Assembly: GCF_000740895.1 (NCBI RefSeq) | Contig: NC_025263.1 | Span: 124,001 to 188,000, forward strand | Source: Theileria orientalis strain Shintoku | Lineage: Eukaryota > Apicomplexa > Aconoidasida > Piroplasmida > Theileriidae | Direction: 5' to 3' | DNA: 64,000 bases | Part shown: piece by piece, positions 1 to 10,755 of the stretch | Position numbering within the stretch: position 1 is the first letter of the stretch | How the letters are laid out: every line of letters starts with the position of its first letter | Notes under the pieces: model-generated | Databases searched by the model: none | What the model was told of the DNA's origin: nothing | Seen by the model: only the letters and a program-made list of their open reading frames with translations | Program-made: the position numbers and the translations under genes

Positions 1-1130
1 TCGTCTTTGTTCCCCTTTACCTTTGCTTTCTTCCCGCTGTTATCTGAGCTGAAGATATCGAAGAATTTGAATACCATGTAGAGGGTCGCTATCATTGTGA
101 ACACTGTGTTGATTGTGCAGAGTAGTATAATTGCTAGAAGGAATTTACCGTTTCCCATGTAGAAGTTGATTCTCTCATCCGTGTGCTCGGTTGTTAGGTT
201 TTGGAAGTACCCCTTTATTAGGTCTGTGTTCACGTACTTGTTTATTGCTTCTGTCTTTCCTGCCTGATCTGATACGTAGGTAGTGACCTCTCCCTTTAGC
301 ATCGTTATGTACGACGTGTAATCCAGCCTTCCATGTGTGTATATTCCCACGCAGTGTATTATGGTCACTATTGAGAACACGAACATTGAGCAGTGGACCA
401 CCACCAGGGCGTAATTTACAAACTTCAGCAGTTTAAAGCTGCCTACTGTGGTTATCACTTCTCCTACTATGCAGGCCAGAAGCCACAACAGTCCCAGCGC
501 CACCATTCTGTAGTCTCTGCAGGGAGCCAGGAGTCCGAAGGATATTGCAAGCCCCAACGTTAGGCTGGGCGCGTTAATCATCGTCTCCGGGCAGGAGTCG
601 TCGCCGCTCACACACTGCGCCCTCGAGTACATTGAGGAGGCCATTGCCGCCAGGATTCCTATGAAGAAGAGCTCTTCTCTCTTATCCACGAGCATATTTG
701 TTTTTGACAGGTCGAAGCCCAGGAAGCTTCCCGTCTTCGCCAGGTAGTCTACCAACATGTTGACGTTCGAGTATCCCTTTTGGAGCAGGTACACACACAC
801 CAGCGCAGTGGTACTGCAGAACGACCCTTGTATCATTGAAATTACTATCATTGGTATTTTAAACAGGCTCACGAAGAAGTATGTCAGAAACACGCCTGCC
901 AGCGTTATCATCGCCAGTGCGATGTGGGCTATTCCTCCGTACTGAAGCAAATCAAAGCCCAACTCATACACATCCTGAATAGATCTCACTTTAAAGACCA
1001 AACTTAAATCTCCTAGGTTTGGGGAACAAAGAATCATCCTCACTCCCATCATACATTGCAGGGCTATGCTGTACACATGTAGTGTCAGCTTTGAGCTATA
1101 AATCCCGTTCTTTTTTGAGAAGAATACCAT
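1..1130 (-). CDS. Multi-pass membrane protein, C-terminus beyond window
   Basis: An open frame runs from an ATG at 1130 down to base 1 without a stop, about 376 residues, so the gene continues outside the window. I do not recognise the family. The protein starts MVFFSKKNG and shows roughly eight hydrophobic segments: about residues 14-35, 66-90, 92-112, 152-168, 184-200, 206-226, 232-260 and 330-360. A short cysteine-bearing loop (CVSGDDSC) lies between two of them, and a polar loop with a possible N-glycosylation site (NLT) precedes the last one. The end visible here is lysine-rich. This looks like a polytopic membrane protein, possibly a transporter, but no transporter motif is evident. The start is the first ATG in a frame that uses G/C-ending codons, as neighbouring genes do. 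Confidence 0.7.
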   Translation of the reverse strand, partial: MVFFSKKNGIYSSKLTLHVYSIALQCMMGVRMILCSPNLGDLSLVFKVRSIQDVYELGFDLLQYGGIAHIALAMITLAGVFLTYFFVSLFKIPMIVISMIQGSFCSTTALVCVYLLQKGYSNVNMLVDYLAKTGSFLGFDLSKTNMLVDKREELFFIGILAAMASSMYSRAQCVSGDDSCPETMINAPSLTLGLAISFGLLAPCRDYRMVALGLLWLLACIVGEVITTVGSFKLLKFVNYALVVVHCSMFVFSIVTIIHCVGIYTHGRLDYTSYITMLKGEVTTYVSDQAGKTEAINKYVNTDLIKGYFQNLTTEHTDERINFYMGNGKFLLAIILLCTINTVFTMIATLYMVFKFFDIFSSDNSGKKAKVKGNKD

Positions 1131-1643
1131 TTTTACACTATCATATATATATTCCCTATGATCTTAGGTTTGTTGACTGATTAAAGCTAGAGAATCCCTT
1201 TGCAAATCCTTTTTTATTGCTTTAACTCACTGCAGCATTTGGCTCCCTTAAATTTCTCTTTACAATCGTTCTCGTATTTTTTTAAATACTTATTCTTATT
1301 TGAATCATTTATCCTTCTCAAATCAAGATGCACTTCATATATGTTGTTATTATGTGATCTGGTGCACACATTTTGTCAAGCTTTTGACACTCTTTGGTTC
1401 AATCAGCCGTACATTGCCTAATAACACCTTTTTATTACTTATTGATTCAATTGTGAACCTTTGCTTTTTACACATCTCGTCGGTTTGTTAATTTTATCCT
1501 TGTCGCTTTTTTTGTCCAACCTTCCATCTCTTTTTTTTACACAATTTTTTTTTCGGCTTTTATTCAAGAGTTATATACCAATTTAGTTAACATGTATTGA
1601 AATTTAAACAAAATTATCAGCATATTCCAATTTTATACTGACT
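1131..1643. other. Gene-free interval
   Basis: AT-rich gap between the start of the partial membrane gene and the stop of the TRAPPC11-like gene, both on the minus strand. It has long T runs on the plus strand and several short chance reading frames without coding character. It should hold the promoter of the membrane gene and the 3' UTR of the upstream gene. No conserved site was identified. Confidence 0.6.
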
Positions 1644-4600
1644 CTACGGGACTACGTATATTTGCGATGTGCTCGAGGTTACTTTCGTCTTTTTCGTGGA
1701 GTCCAACTTGTTTAACACCTGCACTACTGGCACTTTAAATATTTTACATCTGAAATTTATTTTTTCCCCTCATTCTCACCTTGTTGGTATCAACGTCCAC
1801 TTCAGAGTGTCTGACGACTTCGGCAGTGCGATCAAGCTCAGGTTAAGGGGCCCTTGCAGTATAAACCCTCTTTTTTCCTCCGTATTTTCCCTTGTCACTG
1901 TTACTTCGTACTCCTGCGCGTTTTCATTTCACATCTCGCTTACCATTGTCTCTTCAGTCGTGTTCGTTATCTCCGCTTCTAGCTCCACTGGCTTTCCCAG
2001 CGTCGCTATGTACTTGTGCTTCATTTTCAGCTGTATTTTAGAGGTACTCTTCTCCGCCAGGTTTATAAATTTCTAAAAATTTTATTTTTATTTTCTTCTT
2101 ACGTTTGTCGTGAATTTCAGAAAGTTTTTCATTTGGTTGAACGGGTAGTTAAGTTTCTGGTGTATATACTCCGTGATTTGTATCTGTATTGTGTTTTCTC
2201 CCTTCTTTTCCCTGTTATACTTCTCATAGTCTTCTATTACGTATGCAAAATTAACAGTTTCGTTCGCCATTACGTTCTCCTTGTAACCGTGCAGCTTACT
2301 GTTGTCGTCTACGTTTACAGTTATTTTAAGCAGTTGTTAACTTGTATTTACTTGTTACGCAACTTATACATAACTTCTTACCCGTTAGTACGTAGTTATT
2401 GTACAGTATGTTAACTTTAAGCAGCTGGTATGCTACCTCTGTGTTATTGATCAGGTTAATGTACAGGAGCATGTTGTTGTTGTAATACTTGTAGTTTACG
2501 TTCACGTTGATCGTGCTGTTTACGTTTACTTCCAGTATCTTAGTGTATAAGAGTATGTTTTTCTTCCCTTCCTTCTTCAGCAGCTTTTCTGTGTCTCTTA
2601 TTGGACTGTCTCTAGGGTCGTCTCCTTCGTTCATGTCCTTCACGTGCAGGTTGAATTTAACGTTGTTTTCTATGTCGTTGTTCACGTTCATAAGGCCGTA
2701 GAGCACGTGCACCTTGTAGTTGTTTTTGTATATGTTGATGTACTTAACCATCTCCTCGTCCATTTCCCTCTCTCCCGCTCCCGGGTCCTTCATTTCCCCG
2801 TACTCAAACATTCTGTATTTTCCACACTTCTGACTCAGCTTTATGTTTTCTGGCCTTTCGTTCTCTTCGTTATACTTTAGCGCCTCGTTGAAATCAAATT
2901 CCACCACGTTCGTTCTCCACAGCACGTACTCGTCCCCTTCCTTTCCGTATACGTAGAAGTCGTTATGTTCAACCTACGACAGTGCGTTATGTTAATCATT
3001 TAATTAGCTAATTATCACTATCTAATATCTAACTATTCTAGGCCTTTTTCTCACCTGCAGTTGATATGCGAACTTGCTGTACAGGTGGTGGAACCTTTTA
3101 TTGTGCAGTATCACTATCGTTATTGGCGTGATAAAGTTCCTCACTGCGTTTTTGCTGAATATCTTTATCTTCATGTTCATGTTCATCAGCTTCATCAACT
3201 CCATCATGTCCATTGCGTTGGACCCTTCCACCTCCAGGAACCTTCTATTCATGCTCTCGTTAAGCGACAGGTTAATCAAATTTGCCAGTGTCTTTCCGTC
3301 CTTATCGTCTCTGCTGTTTCCGAAGTGGTTTGTCAGGTGCAGCTGACTCGTGTAGTAGCCCAGGTTTATCACGTAGTACAGCTTCTTAAAATAATTGTTT
3401 ATTACGTACTGGTTCGTCAGCACTATTGAGTTAATCACCATTTTATCTCTGTAGTACGTCTTCAGTATCATTCCGTATATTTTTATGCTTTTTATTGCAT
3501 AAAACGGCATTTGTATCATCAGTATTATTCTCTTATCGTTCGGCAACTCTACCATCCTTTCCTTCTTCTTCAACTCGTCTTCCAACCTCTCTTCCTCTTC
3601 GTTCAACTGATTCGTGTATATTATGAACGTGTTTGCGCTGTATTGCGACGTTTTATAGTAAAATGACAACAACCCTTCTGACGTGTCCAGGTGCCCTTCT
3701 GCGAATTTAAGCTTCAGACTCAGATCCGTCTGAAAGTTTACTATGATCTCTATCATTCCGTTATCGTACTTATATATGTACTGGCTTTTACTATATTTTG
3801 ACAACAGTATACACGACTCCAGGGTTACTACTCCTTCTTCTACTTCATTTTTTCCTTTACTGGCAACATCATCTTGCTTTTCCATTTTATTATCAATAAT
3901 ACCTTGTTTATCCAACTTTAATACTGTGTCATTGGTTACACTGTCTAACGGATCCACACTACTTTCATTACCGTGCTTTAGTTCTTCCTCTACGGCGTTG
4001 TTGGTCACATTTCCTGGGCTTGTTCTAGATTTTCTGAAGAACTCTATTAGGTAATCCAGATACTCCTGCATACTGTTCTCCTCGTCGTACACTGATATGA
4101 ATGTTGTCATGCTCTTTATCAGGATCAGCTTGTACACCTCACTCTCTTTGGTCATGCCTTCTCTCATGACCTCCTCCTCCTCCTCCTCCTCCTCCTCCTC
4201 CTCCATAATTTCTCCCAAAGTTTCTTTACTTGCGTTCACGTTCCGGTTACTAATGTCGTTGTACGGCAGACTCGACAGCTCATACATCAGCGGCGGGATT
4301 TTCTCCACGTTCAGGAGCATCAGCAGCGCCACCATAGCCTTACTCAGCACCTTTATGTACAGCGCCCTTTGTATGTTGGTGTACGCCAACTCGCTGTACA
4401 CCAGCATGTTCACCACGTGGACGTAGTGGATACTCTTCGACTTTTCTCTGGTGTACCCTTCTCCTTTGCTCTCTCCTGACACTCCGTACTTCCTCACCAG
4501 TGCTGCGTAGTTCTGCGTGAAGTTGATGTTGTAGAGTATGTGCTTTAGCGTCACTATGTATATTTTCAGCGCCTCTCTGCAGTTGTTTCCTAGGTAGAAC

Positions 4601-6177
4601 GAGTCTCCCAGCAGTGCGTACACGTACAGCATGTGGTTTGCGTGGTTCAGGTTCTTGTACACCTTAAAGTTCTTCATCACCAGCTTTATCGTCTCACTTT
4701 CCAACCTTTCCTCTTCCAACACTTGAAACAACTCCAGGGCGTCTCCTCTGAACTCGAACTCGTTTTCTGTCATTTCGTCCGTTCCGTTTTTTTTTTCGTC
4801 GTACAGGTGCCCGTAGTCTCCGTCCTCGTAGTAGAACACGTTGTTCAGGTCACTCGGCAGGTAGTACTTCCTGTTAACCTCCTTGCTCTTGGTCCACTCC
4901 TCTCCAGCGACAACTTTGCACATCTTCTCTCCGTCCAATACCATTGGGGTACTCAGCTCCAGTATGTGTTTCCTCAGCTTGATCAGGTAACTCACTGTCC
5001 ACTTGTAGTAGTTAGCTGCCTGCTGCATCAGAACTCTGGTGTTTCTTTCGTCTTCCACCGCGCTCTGCTCCAGCTTATATGCTATGAAGTAGTTTACCAG
5101 GTACATTAGGTTGTAGTACAGCCCTCTGTACCTATCTTTGAGCATGCTCTCCAGGTACTCCTTGTACTCTCCGTATATTGTGAACGTGCCCGCGATGTCC
5201 GACGTGTGAAACAGGTAGTCCAGCATCCTCAGGCACGTGAAGAACGACATGCTCGTCTTATCTATCAGGCTCTTCTGTGCGTTCATCTGCCTCAGTGCGC
5301 TCCAGCATATCGCGTACTTGCTGTATGCTTCCTTTCTGTTACTTAAGAACTCCGACAGGTACCCTGTCTTAAAATTCAACAGTATGTAGTACAGCTCCGT
5401 TATTTCATTCGCAGTCACCTTCATGTGCGACTTTATGTTTATCACGCTCTTCGTGATCTTCTTGATCTTCTTTTCGTAGTACGATATGCTCGTTTCGTAT
5501 ATCATCTGCTCCAGCTTCTCCAGCTTCGAGTTTATGTCCGTCATTCCGCACGACACGCACACTGCGCACACTTCTCCTGGGTCCAGGTTTTTCAGCCCTC
5601 CTATTACTTTGTTCGGGCTTTTTATGTTTTTATTCAACGTCACGAGCAGTAAGAATTTATGTGGTACGGTCTTATTTTCATTTACTTTCCTGCTCAATGC
5701 CAAAAATTTTTCTATGTCCTCTCTTATTAACTTTTCCAAATTCTTGTTTGTTATTCTTATTACGCTCGGCTCCGAAGGTTCTCCTTCCTCCTCATTCTCC
5801 TTTTTACTTTGTTCTCTACTTATACTTTTTTCCGACTCTGGTGGCTTCGACAATATATTCACTAAACTTGGATCTGATATAATTTCCGTGCCCAGAACCT
5901 TACTTGACTCCACCTTGTATCTTTGCCAGTCGCTACAGTACACTACACATGTAGGCTCTTCTACTACCTTCTCAAACCAGTTTGCGTGGTTTGTTGTTGG
6001 CTCGTTTATACTCTCCTTCTCCACCACTTTCAGGTAAAATCTTTCGCTCTTGCTCAGGTTCCTACTCTTGTTGAACGTCGACAGCAGTGAATATATTTTC
6101 ATCTGCTTCTTGTCGGAAATGACAAAGTATACGCATGGTAGTGGCGAACTAACCATGTAGTTGTGCAAAGTATCCAT
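1644..6177 (-). CDS. TRAPPC11: TRAPPC11/foie gras-like TRAPP tethering complex subunit
   Basis: Six exons (minus): 6177-3055, 2973-2382, 2308-2103, 2072-1944, 1913-1780, 1749-1644; introns of 81, 73, 30, 30 and 30 nt, all GT-AG and frame-keeping, giving 1429 residues. The middle of exon 1 resembles the foie gras region of TRAPPC11: a long helical stretch around residues 215-400 with a tyrosine-rich helix (ETSISYYEKKIKK), followed by a segment like the family's FYYQQAAYYA motif (here QQAANYYKW). The C-terminal part after residue 1040 looks beta-rich, as in the gryzun region, and ends WTLIPTRCKIFKVPVV. TRAPPC11 belongs to TRAPP III, which acts in ER-Golgi traffic and autophagy. An 11-residue Glu run sits near residue 660. 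The family call rests on pattern similarity only; another large TRAPP subunit (TRAPPC10) is the main alternative. Confidence 0.6.
4171..4204 (-). repeat. (GAG)n microsatellite coding poly-Glu
   Basis: A pure GAG trinucleotide run on the coding strand inside the TRAPPC11-like gene encodes 11 consecutive Glu. It is probably length-variable between isolates. Confidence 0.9.
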
Positions 6178-7184
6178 CTTTTACGCCAACTTAATCACAC
6201 ATTCTATTTAAAATTTATTTGTTTATAGTACAACTTTATATAATCACATATTTTAACCATTTTAAGGTGTTTTAATTATAATAATACACTATTCAACACA
6301 TTTGATTTAAATTCTATAATACAATATTCAAATGAACCAAAAAACTATAAATATTAATACGAATTATATTATTTTTAATATACAATAAAAATTATTAAAT
6401 GAAAAATTTGCTAAGTAGTAGTATTACGCATACTACAGAAAACTATCAGGTAAAGGATATCGATGTAAATCAACACACACATTCTTTACAATCACATTTT
6501 TAATTTTAAAAATGAAAAAACACCTCTTCTATAAAAATAAATTAAATGATTCCTATGGTTATTTATGTATATACCAATGATTCAATGTTCTTAATATGAA
6601 TGGGAAGATTCTACGAAATAACAAATTTACCCAATTAAATGAACATATAATTAATGTTATAATATAGAATTTTAATTATAATATGGGATTTAGTTCATTT
6701 ACTGGCTTGTGTGTCACATTATTACATATTTATTCCAGTAGTACAAATGACCACCAGATCCAGAATAAAACAAGATCAGATTTGATGTTTGGTTAAAATT
6801 AATATTATATGTGTTTATATGGGTTATTTTTGGTAAAATTTATCATTAATCATGGGGTCGTTGATTCTAAATGAAACATCGAGTACAGTGTATTTTTACC
6901 TTTATTAATACACACTTATTCTTTTAGCGCATACAAACAACATATAAAGACTCTAAAAATGATTATTATACGTCTCTTCGATAATATTAGCATTATCGAG
7001 GACAACCTAATTATATTAATTAGGTTGTGATCTTGATTTAACGGATTCTTTTTGAAAAACAACAAAAGACCACAAAATTTTCAATCATAATACGTTTTTA
7101 TCGTATACTCTTTGAATCACTTTATTCTGCTATACTTTTCAGAATTATTTTGTACATTATTAGTTTATTACACATTATTTAGTT
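6178..7184. other. Divergent promoter region, TRAPPC11-like / GDH
   Basis: About 1 kb of strongly AT-rich DNA between two divergently transcribed genes, with no credible coding frame. It should contain both promoters and 5' UTRs. Its only conspicuous structure is the pair of inverted repeats at 6975-7028, listed separately. Confidence 0.7.
6975..7028. promoter_or_regulatory. Two abutting inverted repeats upstream of GDH
   Basis: First dyad: TCGATAAT (6978-6985), spacer ATTAGC, ATTATCGA (6992-6999); it extends to 11-bp arms (6975-7002) with one mismatch, which would be a G-U pair in RNA. Second dyad: ACAACCTAATT (7002-7012), spacer ATATT, AATTAGGTTGT (7018-7028), perfect 11-bp arms. Together they cover 54 bp starting about 210 bp upstream of the glutamate dehydrogenase ATG. 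They could be binding sites for dimeric DNA-binding proteins or two hairpins in a 5' UTR. Function is unknown. Confidence 0.5.
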
Positions 7185-10100
7185 ATGGAGCTTTCATCAC
7201 CAAATTATTCGGATAGTTACGCCCTCGACGACGGTCTTTCGGAACTGAACGAGGGTCTCTCTGACTTAAACGATGACCTTTCGGACCTGAACGATGATTA
7301 TTCTACGCAGCTGCTGAGCGATAGGTACGCACAACAGTTCTCCGAGGTGTACGAGCTGATTCGTTCCACAGAAACGTTTTCAGACGACAAAATTAGGGAA
7401 AACATGTACACCTACTACAACGAGCTGGGCCTGAACGAGTATTACTTCAGGACCTCGTCAAACGCGTTGATTGCCAATAACCTGATTTCAGTCATGTCGG
7501 CAAAGATTTTACACGAAAATTCGGGATCTAATTTCTTCCCGACGATTGAGCAGGTGACGGACGAATCAGTTTTTATTATCGCGAGAACATCCACAGTTAA
7601 CAGGAAGTCGTCCGAGAATTATTTGGTGGAACAGCGAGTAGAGAAAAAATACTTCAATTTGGACGATGACAGGAAGCCGTGTTGGAGAATGCAGTGCTTC
7701 AGGTCATCAGCGTCGGTTTTTAAGGAGACGGAATTTGTATTCGACAGGCTCAAGATTTATTTCTTCCAGAAACCGAAGTTCGCTGAAGTAAAGCCGAGTC
7801 CCAGTGAACTGGATATAGGCCTACTTTTGGATAAAGATTTTTACACTAACAAAAAGGACACGATCACGGAGCAGATTTTTTATAAACTGAATAAGAAGTT
7901 GGTGGACTCGAAGACGGGGATGGGCCTGGCGATAAACTGCGAGCCGAGGACGAATAACGTATACAGACTGGATGTCGCCTTCAAGAGGGGCTACGTGCAC
8001 AAGGACTTTTACTCCAGGATCAGCGACGCAATCACCTTACACGACTTGTACTCGAAGTCGAAATACATTGATCCCCTATCGAATAAAGTGTGCCTTTTCA
8101 CGAGCTTTTTGACGTCGTTGCCGAAGAACCAGTCGACGATAGAGTCGTCAGTGGAAGATAGGATGGCCAGCCTCGTAGACTCGATTATTCTCACGAGCAT
8201 CGTTCCGACCTCGTACATATCCTCGTTGAACGTGGACAGGATACTCACGATACACGAGGCGTCGTACTGTTACTGCGTGTCGACGTTCATCCAGCACTTC
8301 AGCGGAAGCGTCGGGCCGTACGTGGCGACCGTGGACAACCTCGCCAAAAACAGCCAGGTCTCGCAGTCGGAAATACATGAAATCAAGTCTAAGCTGAAGG
8401 TGCAGTCGTTCACGTCGCTCCAGGTGTACACCTCGATCTCAAACAACCCGGAAATCGTAAAGATGCTGTTCCAGCACTTCGACCTCCTGCACAACCCGAA
8501 GCTGCAGAAGACGAATGAAACCACGGCGAGCTCGAGTTCGGAGAAAGCGGACAGCGACAAGGAGCTCGACAGCAGCACGGAGTACAAGTACCCTCGAAGG
8601 ATTAACCAGCCAAACGTGATAGAGGCCGAGGCGCTGGCCAAGAGGGTGACGAGGATCATTAAGCTGCTGGAGGACCCCGACGAGATTGAGATCTTGCTGT
8701 ACTTCGTCAAGTTCAACAACTACACGCTCAGGACAAACTTTTACGTCCCAGAGAAGATATCACTCTCATTCAGGTTCAACTGCGGGTTCCTGTCGAAGCT
8801 GGACTACCCGAAGGTGCCCTACGGCATCGTGCTGATCATAGGACCGCACTTCACGGGCTTCCACATCAGGTTCTCGGAGATCTCAAGGGGAGGAGTGAGG
8901 GTGGTGCAGTCGTTCTCGGACGAGGCGTACACGCGCAACAAGCTGCAGATCTTCGACGAGGCCTACAACCTCAGTTACACTCAGAGTCTCAAGAACAAGG
9001 ACATACCTGAGGGAGGAAGCAAGGGAGTGATTCTGCTCGAGAAGACGAGCACGAAGTACAAGGCGGACCTCTTCACGAGGAGCAGCTTCATGTGCTACGT
9101 CGACGGCATGCTCGACCTGATCCTGCCGAACAGGCACATCGTGGACCTGCTCGGCAAGGACGACATCTACTTCCTGGGGCCAGACGAGCACACGGGCACT
9201 GGAGGACTCATGGACTGGGCGTCTGAGTACGCGAAGTTCAAGGGACTCAAGTACTGGCGCAGCTTCACCACCGGAAAGGCGCCCTACCTCGGAGGAATTC
9301 CGCACGACAAGTACGGAATGACCACGGCCTCGATCGAGGCCTTCGTCCAGGGCATTCTGAACAAGTACGGCCTGAAGGAGGAGGAGGTCACGAGGTTCCT
9401 GACCGGAGGGCCCGACGGGGACCTGGGGAGCAACGCGCTCAAGTGCTCGAACACGAAGACGCTGACGGTGCTGGACAAGAGCGGAGTGCTGCACGACCCC
9501 AACGGGCTGGACATCAACGAGTTGAGGAGGCTGGCGTACCTGCGCGACGAGCCTGCCACGCCAGATAAAACGTCGCCGCAGTCCTCGCCGCGCCTCACTG
9601 CCTCGACGCTTAAGCTCTCGTCCTCGCGCGACATCGAGGCCGACGAGGCGCTGCTCGGCGCGAGCTCGAAGACGTGCTCGATGAAGTACAACAAGAAGCT
9701 GCTGTCCAGCAGGGGCTTCATGGTGCCCGAGGAGGCGACGAACGTCACGCTCCCCGACGGCTTCGTGGTCAAGAACGGCTACAAGTTCAGGGACGAGTTC
9801 CACCTGAGCGCCTACGCAAAGGCGGACCTCTTCAACCCGTGCGGAGGAAGGCCCAGCTCCATCACGCCCTTCAACGTGCAGCGGCTCTTCAACGAGAGCG
9901 GCAAGTGCTACTACAAGTTCATCGTCGAGGGCAGCAACGTGTACATCACCCAGAACGCCCGGCGCTTCCTCGAGTCGAAGGGCGTGGTCCTCTTCAAGGA
10001 CGCCTCGACCAACAAGGGCGGCGTTACGAGCAGCAGCTACGAGGTACTCCTCTCGCTCGTGCTCGACGACGCCACCTACGAGAAGGTCGCGGTTGAGAAG

Positions 10101-10610
10101 AACGGCGTGGTGCCCGAGTTCCGCAGGAAGTACGTCGAGGACATCCTCGACATCATCAGGAGGAACGCCACCATGGAGTTCGAGGCGCTCTGGTCCGAGG
10201 GCCTCAGGACTGGGACGCCCAGGTGCGACCTCACCGACGTCCTCTCCGACAAGATCAACGACCTCAAGCTGAAGATCAAGTCCTCGAGCACGCTCTTCGG
10301 CGACAAGGAGCTCGTCCACAACGTGCTCCGGAGGTGCGTGCCCGGCTCCCTGCTCGAGATCGTCACCGTCGAGAAGATCATCGAGAGGCTCCCGAAGATG
10401 TACCTCAGGGCGCTCTTCGCCTCCTACCTCGCCTCGAACTTCTTCTACAACCAGAAGTTCTCCGACGACACTTCCGTCTTCTCCTTCTACGAGTACATCA
10501 CTTCGCTCAAGGGCTGCGGCGATGCCGTCAAGGTTGACAAGGAGGTCTTCTTCGACGACTCTCCCTTTTCCAACATTTCCCTGAAGGTCACCAGCTTAAC
10601 AAAGGTTTAG
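7185..10610 (+). CDS. NAD-specific glutamate dehydrogenase, large (~115 kDa) type
   Basis: Single exon, 1141 residues. It catalyses oxidative deamination of glutamate to 2-oxoglutarate and ammonia. The catalytic half shows the large-GDH landmarks: SRGGVRVVQSF near residue 568 followed by EGGSKG with the active-site lysine, GPDEHTGTGGLMDW near 662, GGPDGDLGSN near 738 in the nucleotide-binding region, NPCGGRPSSI near 880, and VEGSNVYITQNARR near 915. The length matches the yeast GDH2/Neurospora class and apicomplexan large GDHs rather than the 450-residue hexameric enzymes. The first ~540 residues are less conserved. There is an insertion of about 65 residues (Ser/Pro-rich, near 780-845) between two catalytic blocks. 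GC content and G/C-ending codons rise sharply from 5' to 3', creating long spurious antisense frames. The gene converges on dihydroorotase, 145 bp between stops. Confidence 0.96.
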   Translation: MELSSPNYSDSYALDDGLSELNEGLSDLNDDLSDLNDDYSTQLLSDRYAQQFSEVYELIRSTETFSDDKIRENMYTYYNELGLNEYYFRTSSNALIANNLISVMSAKILHENSGSNFFPTIEQVTDESVFIIARTSTVNRKSSENYLVEQRVEKKYFNLDDDRKPCWRMQCFRSSASVFKETEFVFDRLKIYFFQKPKFAEVKPSPSELDIGLLLDKDFYTNKKDTITEQIFYKLNKKLVDSKTGMGLAINCEPRTNNVYRLDVAFKRGYVHKDFYSRISDAITLHDLYSKSKYIDPLSNKVCLFTSFLTSLPKNQSTIESSVEDRMASLVDSIILTSIVPTSYISSLNVDRILTIHEASYCYCVSTFIQHFSGSVGPYVATVDNLAKNSQVSQSEIHEIKSKLKVQSFTSLQVYTSISNNPEIVKMLFQHFDLLHNPKLQKTNETTASSSSEKADSDKELDSSTEYKYPRRINQPNVIEAEALAKRVTRIIKLLEDPDEIEILLYFVKFNNYTLRTNFYVPEKISLSFRFNCGFLSKLDYPKVPYGIVLIIGPHFTGFHIRFSEISRGGVRVVQSFSDEAYTRNKLQIFDEAYNLSYTQSLKNKDIPEGGSKGVILLEKTSTKYKADLFTRSSFMCYVDGMLDLILPNRHIVDLLGKDDIYFLGPDEHTGTGGLMDWASEYAKFKGLKYWRSFTTGKAPYLGGIPHDKYGMTTASIEAFVQGILNKYGLKEEEVTRFLTGGPDGDLGSNALKCSNTKTLTVLDKSGVLHDPNGLDINELRRLAYLRDEPATPDKTSPQSSPRLTASTLKLSSSRDIEADEALLGASSKTCSMKYNKKLLSSRGFMVPEEATNVTLPDGFVVKNGYKFRDEFHLSAYAKADLFNPCGGRPSSITPFNVQRLFNESGKCYYKFIVEGSNVYITQNARRFLESKGVVLFKDASTNKGGVTSSSYEVLLSLVLDDATYEKVAVEKNGVVPEFRRKYVEDILDIIRRNATMEFEALWSEGLRTGTPRCDLTDVLSDKINDLKLKIKSSSTLFGDKELVHNVLRRCVPGSLLEIVTVEKIIERLPKMYLRALFASYLASNFFYNQKFSDDTSVFSFYEYITSLKGCGDAVKVDKEVFFDDSPFSNISLKVTSLTKV

Positions 10611-10755
10611 TTCATTTTCCTTTGCAGTTGCTAATGTTTTCAGAGCACTTTACTCTGCTATATATCCATGTATTTATTTTAAACGATTAAAATACACTAG
10701 CGTTAGTTCAGGTGTATTGGCGTTGGTTACATCAGGCCCTCTTCTGTTTTAAGTG

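Noticed and set aside
1200..1491. Short plus-strand frames in the AT-rich gap
   Set aside because: Phe/Leu/Ser-rich products of T-rich DNA; no coding signature.
8883..10319. 478-codon open frame antisense to GDH
   Set aside because: It mirrors the G/C-ending codons of GDH; the product is Arg/Leu/Val/Glu-rich without motifs.
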